Part shown: in pieces, positions 53,164 through 64,000 of the stretch | Numbering within the stretch: the stretch's first letter is position 1 | Layout of the letters: every line of letters begins with the position of its first letter | Assembly (NCBI RefSeq): GCF_029227915.1 | Contig: NC_079878.1 | Span: 7,132,001-7,196,000, forward strand | Direction of reading: 5' to 3' | Source: Hydractinia symbiolongicarpus | Lineage: Eukaryota > Cnidaria > Hydrozoa > Anthoathecata > Hydractiniidae | Length of the DNA: 64,000 nucleotides | The notes under the pieces: model-generated | Database searches by the model: none | What the model saw: only the letters and a program-made list of their open reading frames with translations | Told to the model about the DNA's origin: nothing | Program-made: the position numbers and the translations under genes

Positions 53164-54999
53164 GCATGACTTTTAAAAGTGAATCGATTGACCGTGAAAC
53201 CTAATTGAACTGATTTTGAACTTTGACATATAAATGTGATAAATGAGAAAAATGGTCTCAATGAATTAACATTCTTCTCCCTTTGCTTAAAAGCCGGAAC
53301 TCTGCAGTAACACTGGATGCTGTGTTAGCTCTTCATTTACATATTTAGTTCGATATGTCATCGTCTACAGTGGTACCAATCAGAGCAGTTAGCTGGTGCT
53401 GCAGAAGTGGAAACAGTTTCAAAAACCACATTTCATTGACTTTTTAAAGGTATCAGTCCGTTTGAGTTACAACGGTTGCGTCACATGTTCGTACCAACAT
53501 GTACTTAGCGATATTTTTCTGATTTTACTGGAATGCATCGCTTTTAAAAGTGAATCGATTAACCGTGGAACCTAATTGAACTGATTTTGGACTTTGACAT
53601 TATAAATGTCGTAAATAAGAAAAGTGGACTCCAAGAAATAACATTCTTCTCATTTTGGTATGACTGCTGAACTCTGCTGTAACACTGGAAGCTCTGTTCG
53701 CTCTTTATTTATATATTTAGTTCGATAAGTCATGGTGCACAGTGGTACCAATCAAAGCCGTTAGTTCACCCTGAAGAAATAGAGACACTTTTAAACACTA
53801 CAATTCTTTGACTTTCGAACGGTATCAGTCCGTTTTAGTTACAACGGTTGCGTCAGATATTCGTACCAACATGTATTTAGCAATATTTTTCTGATATTAC
53901 TAGGTTGCATTGCTTTTAAAAGTATATCGATTGACCATGGAACCAATTTGAACTGATTTCGGACTTTGACATTATAAGTGTGGTAAATGAGAAAAATAGA
54001 CTCAAAGAATTACCATTGATGTCACTTTGGTATGGTTGCTGGTGCTCCGCCGTTACACTGGACGCTCTGTTAACTCTTCATTTAAATATTTAGGTCGATA
54101 AGTCATTGTGTACAATGGTACCAATCAGAGCCGTTAGCAGGCACTGAGGAAATAGAGACAGTTTCAACAACTACATTTCATTGACTTTCAAACGGTATCA
54201 GTCCGTTTTAATTACAACTGTTGCATCACATATTCGTACCAATATGTATTTAGCGATATTACTCTGATATTACTAGGTTGCATCGCTTTTAAAGGTGAAT
54301 CGATTCACTGTGGAACCTAATTAAACTAATTTTGAACTTTGACATATAAATGTGATAAATGAGACAATTGGACTCCAAGAATTAACATTCTGATTACTTC
54401 GGCATGAATGCTCGGACTTCACGGTAACACTGGATGCTCGGGCAGCTCTTTATTTATATAATTATTTCGATAAGTCATTGAGTACAGTGGCACCAATCGG
54501 AGCCGTTAGTGCGCTGAGGAAATAGAGACAGTTTCAAAAGCTACATTTCATTGGCTTTCTAATGGTATCATCCGTTTGAGTTACAACGATTGCGTTACAT
54601 TTTCGAACCAACATGTATTTAGCGATATTGTTCCCGTACTACTAGGTTGCGTTGCCTTTTAAAGTGAAACGATTGACCGTGGGACGTAATTGGACTGATT
54701 TTGGATTTTAAAGTTGTAAACGTGATAAATGGGACAATTGGACTCCAATAATTAACATTCTTCTATTTTTAGTATGACTGCTGGAACTCCGCTGCAACGC
54801 TGGACAATCTGTTAGCTCTTTACTTATATAGTTATTTCGGTAATTCATGGTGTACAGTGGTATTAATCAGAGGCGTTTGCGCGGCCTGAGGGAATAGACA
54901 CAGTTACAAAAACTACATTTTATTAACTTTCTAACGGTATCAGTCCGTTTGAGTTACAGCGGTTGCGTCACATATTCGTACCAAAATGTATTTAGCGAT
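53164..54999. repeat. Higher-order repeat unit 4, partial short form
   Basis: It follows unit 1 in phase: landmarks at +567, +1228 and +1538 have the same offsets as in unit 1, so the 1114-bp duplication is absent. It has private differences from units 2 and 3 (AAAAGCCGG, GGATGCTGTG). The match ends abruptly at about 54999, where GCGATATCTTTCCGG is replaced by GCGATGTTTTTTAG. No gene is supported. Confidence 0.9.
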
Positions 55000-57900
55000 G
55001 TTTTTTAGATATTACTAGGTTGCATTGCTCTTAACAGTGAAACGACTGACCGTGGGTTGTAATTGATCTCATTTTGTATTTTAACTCTGTAAATGTGATA
55101 AATGGGAAAATTGGACTACAAGAATTAACATTCTGATTACTTCGGCATGAATGCTCGAACTTCACGGTAACACTGGACGCTCACGCTGCTCTTCATTTGA
55201 AACTTTAGTTGGATATGTCATTGTGTGCAGTGGCATCAATCCTAGCAGTTAGCACACGCTGAGGTAATAGAGACAGTTTCTAAAACTACATATCATTGAC
55301 TTTCTAACGGTATCAGTCCGTTTGAGTTACAACGGCTGCGTCACATATTCGTGCCAAGATGCAATTAGCGACGTTTTTTGGATATTACTAGATTGCATTG
55401 CTCTTAACAGTGAAACGATTGACCGTGGGTTGTAATTGAACTCATTTTGGATTTTAACTTTGTAAATATGACAAATAAGACAATTGAACTACAAGAATTA
55501 ACATTCTGATTACTTCGGCATGAATGCTCGAACTCCGCTAGAACACTAGACAATCTGTTAGCTCTTTGTTTATATAGTTATTGCGATAAGTCATTGTGTA
55601 CAGTGGTACCAATCAGAGCCGTTAGCGCGCTTTGAGAAAATACAGAAAGTTTTAACAACTGCGTTTTATTGACTTTCTAACGGTATCAGTCGGTTTGAGT
55701 TACAGCGGTTGCGTCACATATTCGTACCAACATGTATTTAGCGATAATTTTCCGGTATCACTAGCTTGCATTGCTTTTAACAGTGAAACGATTGACCGAG
55801 GGACATGATGGAACTGATTTTAGACTTTAACCTTGTAAATGTGATAAATGAGACAATTGGACTCCAAGAATTAACACTCTTTTCTTTCTGGTATGACTGC
55901 TGGAACTCCGCTGTAACACTGGACTCTCTGTTAGCTCTTTATTTATATATTTATTTCGATAAGTCATTGTGTACAGTGGTACCAATCAGAGCCGTTAGCG
56001 CACCCTGAGGAAATGTAAACAGTTTCAAAAACTAAATTTTTTTGACTTTCTATCGGTATCAGTCGGTTTGAGTTACAGCGGTTGCGTCACATATTCGTAC
56101 CAACATGTATTTAGCGATGTTTTTTAGATATTACTAGGTTGCATTGCTCTTAGCAGTGAAACGACTGACCGTGGGTTGTAATTGATCTCATTTTGTATTT
56201 TAACTCTGTAAATGTGATAAATGCGAAAATTGGACTACAAGAATTAACATTCTGATTACTTCGGCATGAATGCTTGAACTTCACGGTAACACTGGACGCT
56301 CAAGCAGCTCTTTATATAAATCTTTAATTAGATAAGTCATTGTGTACAGTGGCACAAATGGTAGCAATTACAAGGCGTTTAGGGAATAGAGACAGTTTCA
56401 AAAACTATATATCATTGACTTTTAACGGTATCAGTCCGTTTGAGTTACAGCAGTTGCGTCACATACCCGTACCAACATGGATTTAGCGATATTTTTCCAG
56501 TATTCCTAGGTTACATTGCTTTAAAAGGTTAAACAATTTACCGTGGGACGAAATTGAAATGATTTTTGACTTTAACCTTATAAATGTCTTAAATGAGAAA
56601 ATTGGGCTCCAAGAATAAACATTCTTTTCCTTTTGGTATGACTGCTGGAACTACGCTGTAACACTGGACAATCTGTTAGCTCTTTACTTATATAGTTATT
56701 TCGATAATTCATGGTGTACAGTGGTATTAATCAGAGGCGTTTGCGCGCCCTGAGGGAATAGACACAGTTACAAAAACTACATTTTATTAAATTTCTAACG
56801 GTATCAGTCCGTTTGAGTTACAGCGGTTGCGTCACATATTCGTACCAAAATGTATTTAGCGATATCTTTCCGGTTTTACTAGGTTGCATTGCTTTTGAAA
56901 GTTAAACTATTGACTGTGGGACGAAGTTGAACTGATTTTGGACTTTAACCTTACAAATGTGACAAATGAGACAATTGGACTACAAGAATTAATATTTTTC
57001 TCCCTTTGGTATGACCGTTAGAACACTGCAGTTACACTGGACCCACTATTAGAGTTTTTTTTAGGTATTTAGTTCGACAAGTTATTGTGTGCAATGGTAC
57101 CAATCAGAGCCGTTAGTGCGCCCTGAAGAAATAGAAACACTTTCAAAAACTGCATTTCATTGACTCTCTAACGGTATCAGTCTTTTTGAGTTTCAACGAT
57201 TGCGTCACATGTTCGTACCATCTTGTATTCAGCGATATTTTTCTGTTATTACTAGGCTGCATCACTTTTAAAACTGAATCGATTGACCGTGGAACATAAT
57301 TGAACTGATTTTGGACTTTGACATTATAAATGTGATAAATGAGAAAAATGGGCTGAAAGAGTTAACATTCTTCTCACTTTGGTGTGAGTTACAGCGGTTG
57401 CGTCACATATTCGTACCAACATGCATTTAGCGATAATTTTCCGGTATCACTAGCTTGCATTGCTTTTAACAGTGAAACGATTGACCGAGGGACATGATGG
57501 AACTGATTTTAGACTTTAACCTTGTAAATGTGATAAATGAGACAATTGGACTCCAAGAATTAACACTCTTTTCTTTCTGGTATGACTGCTGGAACTCCGC
57601 TGTAACACTGGACTCTCTGTTAGCTCTTTATTTATATATTTATTTCGATAAGTCATTGTGTACAGTGGTACCAATCAGAGCCGTTAGCGCGCTCTGAGGA
57701 AATATAAACAGTTTCAAAAACTAAATTTTTTTGACTTTCTAACGGTATCAGTCGGTTTGAGTTACAGCGGTTGCGTCACATATTCGTACCAACATATATT
57801 TAGCGATATTTTTCCGGTATCACTAGCTTGCATTGCTTTTAACAGTGAAACGATTGACCGAGGGACATAATGGAACTGATTTTAGACTTTAACCTTGTAA

Positions 57901-58730
57901 ATGTGATAAATGAGACAATTGGACTCCAAGAATTAACATTCTTTTCTTTCTGGTATGACTGCTGGAATTCCGCTGTAACACTGGTCTCTCTGTTAGCTCT
58001 TTATTTATATATTTATTTCGATAAGTCATTGTGTACATTGGTACCAATCAGAGCCGTTAGCGCCCCCTGAGGAAATATAAACAGTTTCAAAAACTAATTT
58101 TTTTTGACTTTCTAACGGTATCAGTTCGTTTGAGTTACAACGGTCGCGTCACATATTCGTGCCAACATGTATTTAGAGATGTTTTTTAGATATTACTAGG
58201 TTGCCATGCTCTTAACAGTGAAACGACTGACCGTGGGTTGTAATTGATCTCATTTTGTATTTTAACTTTGTAAATGTGATAAATGCGAAAATTGGACTAC
58301 AAGAATTAACATTTTGATTACTTCGGCATGAATGCTCGAACTTCACGGTAACACTGGACGCTCAAGCAGCCTTTTATATAAATCTTTAATTAGAAATGTC
58401 ATTGTCTACAGTGGCACAAATGGTAGCAATTACCAGGCGTTTAGGGAATAGAGACTGTTTCAAAAACTACATATCATTGACTTTTTAACGGTATCAGTCC
58501 GTGTGAGTTACAGCAGTTGCGTCACATACCCGTACCAACATGGATTTAGCGATATCTTTCCAGTATTCCTAGGTTACATTGCTATAAAATTTAAACAATT
58601 TACCGTGGGACGAAATTGAAATGATTTTTGACTTTAACCTTATAAATGTCTCAAATGAGACAATTGGGCTCCAAGAATAAACATTCTTTTCCTTTTGGTA
58701 TGACTGCTGGAACTCCGTTGTAACACTGGA
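55000..58730. repeat. Mosaic satellite block
   Basis: Monomers of several types are interleaved. Near-identical monomers lie at 55805, 57494 and 57870 (offsets 1689 and 376 bp). About 56640-57430 is a displaced copy of part of the 39-43 kb unit. Variants GCGATGTTTTTTAG and GTGGGTTGTAATTGA lead into the dimer block to the right. Open frames of 66-67 codons here do begin with ATG but belong to the repeat. Confidence 0.9.
56640..57430. repeat. Displaced copy of part of the 39-43 kb repeat unit
   Basis: The sequence matches about 40785-41575 at a constant offset of 15855 bp (56669 with 40814; 56861 with 41006), including the truncated-monomer junction CTTTGGTGTGAGTTACAG near 57377. The right end leaves the match just after that junction. 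It continues the part of the unit that is missing after unit 4 stops at 54999, with unrelated satellite in between. Confidence 0.85.
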
Positions 58731-61700
58731 CTCTCTGTTAGCTCTTTATTTATATATTTATTTCGATAAGTCATTGTGTACAGTGGTACCAATCAGAGCC
58801 GTTAGCGCGCCCTGAAGAAATAGAAACAGTTTCAAAAACTAAATTTTTTTGACTTTCTAACGGTATCAGTCCGTTTGAGTTACAACGGCTGCGTCACATA
58901 TTCGTGCCAACATGTATTTAGCGATGTTTTTTAGATATTACTAGGTTGCATTGCTCTTAACAGTGAAACGACTGACCGTGGGTTGTAATTGATCTCATCT
59001 TGTATTTTAACTCTGTAAATGTGATAAATGCGAAAATTGGACTACAAGAATTAACATTCTGATTACTTCGGCATGAATGCTCGAACTTCACGGTAACACT
59101 GGACGCTCACGCAGCTCTTTATTTAAATCTTTAGTTATATAAGCCATTGTGTACAGTGGCACAAATGGTAGCAATTAGCCGGCGTTCAGGAAATAGAGAC
59201 AGTTTCAAAAACTACATATCATTGACTTTTTAACAATATTAGTCCGTTTGAGTTACAGCAGTTGCGTCACATACCCGTACCAACATGGATTTAGCGATAT
59301 CTTTCCAGTATTCCTAGGTTACATTGCTTTAAAAGGTTAAACAATTTACCGTGGGACGAAATTGAAATGATTTTTGACTTTAACCTTATAAATGTCTTAA
59401 ATGAGACAATTGGGCTCCAAGAATAAACATTCTTTTCCTTTTGGTATGACTGCTGGAACTACGCTGTAACACTGGACTCTCTGTTAGCTCTTTATTTATA
59501 TATTTATTTCGATAAGTCATTGTGTACAGTGGTACCAATCAGAGCCGTTAGCGCGCCCTGAGGAAATAGAAACAATTTCAAAAACTAAATTTTTTTGATT
59601 TTTTAACGGTATCAGTCCGTTTGAGTTACAACGGCTGCGTCACATATTCGTGCCAACATGTATTTAGCGATGTTTTTTGGATATTACTAGGTTGCATTGC
59701 TCTTAACAGTGAAACGATTGACCGTGGGTTGTAATTGAACTCATTTTGGATTTTAACTTTGTAAATGTGACAAATGAGACAATTGAAGTCCAAGAATTAA
59801 CATTCTGATTACTTCGGCATGAATGCTCGAACTTCACGGTAACACTGGACGCCGCAGCTCTTTATTTAAATCTTTAGTTAGATAAGCCATTGTGTACAGT
59901 GGAACAAATGGTAGCAATTAGCCGGCGTTCAGGAAATAGAGACAGTTTGAAAAACTACATATCATTGACTTTTTAACAATATCAGTCCGTTTGAGTTACA
60001 GCGGTTGCGTCACATATTTGTACCAACATGCATTTAGTGATACCTTTCCGGTATTACTAGGTTACATTGCTTTTAAAAGTTAAACGATTGACTGTGGGAC
60101 AAAATTGAACTGATTTTGAACTTTAACCTTCTAATGTGACCAATGAGACAATTGGACTCCAAGAATTAACATTCTTTTCCTTTTGGTATGACTGCTGGAA
60201 CTCCGCTGTAACACTGGACTCTCTGTTAGCTCTTTATTTATATATTTATTTCGATAAGTCATTGTGTACAGTGGTACCAATCAGAGCCGTTAGCGCGCCC
60301 TGAGGAAATAGAAACAGTTTCAAAAACTAAATTTTTTTGACTTTCTAACGGTATCAGTCCGTTTGAGTTACAACGGCTGCGTCACATATTCGTGCCAACA
60401 TGTATTTAGCGATGTTTTTTAGATATTACTAGGTTGCATTGCTCTTAACAGTGAAACGACTGACCGTGGGTTGTAATTGATCTCATTTTGTATTTTAACT
60501 CTGTAAATGTGAGAAATGCGAAAATTGGACTACAAGAATTAACATTCTGATTACTTCGGCATGAATGCTCGAACTTCACGGTAACACTGGACGCTCACGC
60601 AGCTCTTTATTTAAGTCTTTAGTTAGATAAGCCATTGTGTACAGTGGCGCAAATGGTAGCAATTAGCCGGCGTTCAGGAAATAGAGACAGTTTCAAAAAC
60701 TACGTATCATTGACTTTTTAACAATATCAGTGCGTCTGAGTTACAGCGGTTGCGTCACATATTCCTACCAACATGCATTTAGCGATACCTTTCCGGTATT
60801 ACTAGGTTACATTGCTTTTAAAAGTTAAACGATTGACTGTGGGACAAAATTGAACTGATTTTGAACTTTAAACTTCTAATGTGACCAATGAGACAATTGG
60901 ACTCCAAGAATTAACATTCTTTTCCTTTTGGTATGACTGCTGGAACTCCGCTGTAACACTGGACTCTCTGTTAGCTCTTTATTTATATATTTATTTCGAT
61001 AAGTCATTGTGTACAGTGGTACCACTCAGAGCCGTTAGCGCGCCCTGAGGAAATAGAAACAGTTTCAAAAACTAAATTTTCTTGACTTTCTAACGGTATC
61101 AGTCCGTTTGAGTTACAACGGCTGCGTCACATATTCGTGCCAACATGTATTTAGCGATGTTTTTTGGATATTACTAGGTTGCATTGCTCTTAACAGTGAA
61201 ACGATTGACCGTGGGTTGTAATTGAACTCATTTTGGATTACTTCGGCATGAATGCTCGAACTTCACGGTAACACTGGACGCTCAAGCAGCTCTTTATATA
61301 AATCTTTAATTAGGTAAGTCATTGTGTACAGTGGCACAAATGGTAGAAATTACAAGGCGTTTAGGGAATAGAGACAGTTTCAAAAACTATATATCATTGA
61401 CTTTTTAACGGTATCAGTCCGTTTGAGTTACAGCAGTTGCGTCACATACCCGTACCAACATGGATTTAGCGATATTTTTCCGGTATTACTAGGTTACATT
61501 GCTTTTAAAAGTTAAACGATTGACTGTGGGACAAAATTGAACTGATTTTGAACTTTAACCTTCTAATGTGACCAATGAGACAATTGGACTCCAAGAATTA
61601 ACATTCTTTTCCTTTTGGTATGACTGCTGGAACTCCGCTGTAACACTGGACTCTCTGTTAGCTCTTTATTTATATATTTATTTCGATAAGTCATTGTGTA

Positions 61701-63300
61701 CAGTGGTACCAATCAGAGCCGTTAGCGCGCCCTGAGGAAATAGAAACAGTTTCAAAAACTAAATTTTTTTGACTTTCTAACGGTATCAGTCCGTTTGAGT
61801 TACAACGGCTGCGTCAGATATTCGTGCCAAGATGCAATTAGCGATGTTTTTTGGATATTACTAGGTTGCATTGCTCTTAACAGTGAAACGATTGACCGTG
61901 GGTTGTAATTGAACTCATTTTGGATTTTAACTTTGTAAATGTGACAAATGAGACAATTGAAGTCCAAGAATTAACATTCTGATTATTTCGGCATGAATGC
62001 ACGAACTTCACGGTAACACTGGACGCTCACGCAGCTCTTTATTTAAATCTTTAGTTAGATAAGCCATTGTGTACAGTGGAACAAATGGTAGCAATTAGCC
62101 GGCGTTCAGGAAATAGAGACAGTTTCAAAAACTACATATCATTGACTTTTTAACAATATCAGTCCGTTTGAGTTACAGCGGTTGCGTCACATATTCGTAC
62201 CAACATGCATTTAGCGATACCTTTCCGGTATTACTAGGTTACATTGCTTTTAAAAGTTAAACGATTGACTGTGGGACAAAATTGAACTGATTTTGAACTT
62301 TAACCTTCTAATGTGACCAATGAGACAATTGGACTCCAAGAATTAACATTCTTTTCCTTTTGGTATGACTGCTGGAACTCCGCTGTAACACTGGACTCTC
62401 TGTTAGCTCTTTATTTATATATTTATTTCGATAAGTCATTGTGTACAGTGGTACCAATCTGAGCCGTTAGCGCGCCCTGAGGAAATAGAAACAGTTTCAA
62501 AAACTAAATTTTTTTGACTTTCTAACGGTATCAGTCCGTTTGAGTTACAACGGCTGCGTCACATATTCGTGCCAAGATGCAATTAGCGATGTTTTTTGGA
62601 TATTACTAGGTTGCATTGCTCTTAACAGTGAAACGATTGACCGTGGGTTGTAATTGAACTCATTTTGGATTTTAACTTTGTAAATATGACAAATAAGACA
62701 ATTGAACTCCAAGAATTAACATTCTGATTACATCGGCATGAATGCTCGAACTTCACGGTAACACTGGACGCTCACGCAGCTCTTTATTTAAGTCTTCAGT
62801 TAGATAAGCCATTGTGTACAGTGGCGCAAATGGTAGCAATTAGCCGGCGTTCAGGAAATAGAGACAGTTTCAAAAACTACGTAGCATTGACTTTTTAACA
62901 ATATCAGTCCGTCTGAGTTACAGCGGTTGCGTCACATATTCCTACCAACATGCATTTAGCGATACCTTTCCGGTATTACTAGGTTACATTGCTTTTAAAA
63001 GTTAAACGAATGACTGTGGGACAAAATTGAACTGATTTTGAACTTTAAACTTCTAATGTGACCAATGAGACAATTGGACTCCAAGAATTAACATTCTTTT
63101 CCTTTTGGTATGACTGCTGGAACTCCGCTGTAACACTGGACTCTCTGTTAGCTCTTTATTTATATATTTATTTCGATAAGTCATTGTGTACAGTGGTACC
63201 ACTCAGAGCCGTTAGCGCGCCCTGAGGAAATAGAAACAGTTTCAAAAACTAAATTTTCTTGACTTTCTAACGGTATCAGTCCGTTTGAGTTACAACGGAT
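58731..63300. repeat. Satellite dimer repeat, ~742-746 bp
   Basis: CTCTCTGTTAGCTC starts at 58731, 59477, 60219, 60964, 61651, 62396 and 63141: spacings 746, 742, 745, 687, 745 and 745 bp. Class A monomers (TTTTCCTTTTGGTATGACTGC) alternate strictly with class B monomers (CTGATTACTTCGGCATGAATGC). The single 687-bp spacing is due to a deletion near 61237. Dimers are close to identical. No gene is supported. Confidence 0.93.
61200..61290. repeat. Deletion junction in dimer repeat (~58 bp lost)
   Basis: CATTTTGGATT is joined directly to ACTTCGGCATG, removing the intervening TTTAAC... to CTGATT segment. GATT is present at both break sites, so the event fits microhomology-mediated deletion. Confidence 0.82.
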
Positions 63301-64000
63301 GCGTCACATATTCGTCCCAACATGTATTTAGCGATGTTTTTTGGATATTACTAGGTTGCATTGCTCTTAACAGTGAAACGATTGACGGTGGGTTGTAATT
63401 GAACTTATTTTGGATTTTAACTTTGTAAATGTGACAAATGAGACAATTGAACTCCAAGAATTAACATTCTGATTACTTCGGCATGAATGCTCGAACTTCA
63501 CGGTAACACTGGACGCTCACGCTGCTCTTTATTTGAAACTTTAGTTGGATAAGTCATTGTGTGCAGTGGCATCAATCCTAGCAGTTAGCACACGCTGAGG
63601 TAATAGAGACAGTTTCAAAAACTACATATCATTGACTTTCTAACGGTATCAGTCCGTTGCATTGCTCTTAACAGTAAAACGATTGACCGTGGGTTGTAAT
63701 TGAACTCATTTTGGATTTTAACTTTGTAAATGTGACAAATGAGACAATTGAACTCCAAGAATTAACATTCTGATTACTTCGGCATGAATGCTCGAACTTC
63801 ACGGTAACACTGGACGCTCACGCTGCTCTTTATTTGAAACTTTAGTTGGATAAGTCATTGTGTGCAGTGGCATCAATCCTAGCAGTTAGCACACGCTGAG
63901 GTAATAGAGACAGTTTCAAAAACTACATATCATTGACTTTCTAACGGTATCAGTCCGTTTGAGTTACAACGGCTGCGTCAGATATTCGTGCCAAGATGCA
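63301..64000. repeat. Satellite, shortened 301-bp repeat at window end
   Basis: GATTACTTCGGC lies at 63471 and 63772, a spacing of 301 bp. The junction at about 63655 joins CAGTCCGTT to GCATTGCTC and removes about 70 bp; GTT is shared by the two break sites. The variant with GCTGCTCTTTATTTGAAAC also occurs near 55.2 kb. The array runs off the end of the window. Confidence 0.88.

Noticed and set aside
58021-58170. Monomer as an ancient duplication of two ~186-bp halves
   Set aside because: GTCATTGTGTAC...GGTACCAA...TTAGCG loosely resembles GTCACATATTCGTACCAA...TTAGCG, but the spacing is about 123 bp, not half a monomer, and the similarity does not extend.
1-64000. CRISPR array or bacterial repeat region
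   Set aside because: The repeat is about 372 bp and continuous, without spacers. A non-LTR retrotransposon with a simple-repeat tail points to a eukaryote.

Overview
This 64-kb window is eukaryotic satellite DNA, not a gene region. Almost all of it is one head-to-tail array of an AT-rich monomer of about 371-372 bp, roughly 165-170 copies by length, all in one orientation. I find no host gene, tRNA, rRNA, CRISPR array or bacterial signal. The only real coding remnant is the reverse transcriptase (RT) part of a 5'-truncated non-LTR retrotransposon (about 4184-5645). Its RT resembles the Jockey/CR1-type elements common in cnidarians and other aquatic invertebrates, so a metazoan, perhaps a marine invertebrate, is the best guess, with low confidence.

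Layout. Positions 1-106 are the 3' tail of a second copy of the retrotransposon, cut by the window edge. Positions 107-4187 are diverged satellite, followed by the retrotransposon. Satellite 5646 to about 7078 repeats 107 to about 1538 at an offset of 5539 bp. Diverged satellite runs on to about 19 kb and is interrupted at 11780-11913 by a second small non-satellite insertion with an (AAT)n tail. From 19 kb onward the array is built of younger higher-order repeats whose offsets are whole numbers of monomers: about 2232 and 2604 bp (19-23 kb), 2974, 2604 and 2231 bp (23.8-32 kb), single-monomer duplications (30.7-32.7 kb), and 1486, 1858 and 2600 bp (33-40.6 kb). Next come four units of a large repeat in the order short-long-long-short: 3921 bp (39173-43093), 5035 bp (43094-48128), 5035 bp (48129-53163) and a partial short unit (53164 to about 54999). 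The long form is the short form plus a 1114-bp, three-monomer internal duplication. Positions 55-58.7 kb are a mosaic, 58.7-63.3 kb is a dimer repeat of about 742-746 bp, and the window ends in a shortened 301-bp period.

Nothing here works together as genes do. The biology is array evolution: unequal exchange at several scales, retroelement insertion on the diverged side, inclusion of the retroelement in an 11-monomer repeat, and indels at short homologies used as lineage markers. The short open frames that recur across the array are by-products of the repeat. A centromeric or heterochromatic role is possible but cannot be shown from sequence alone.
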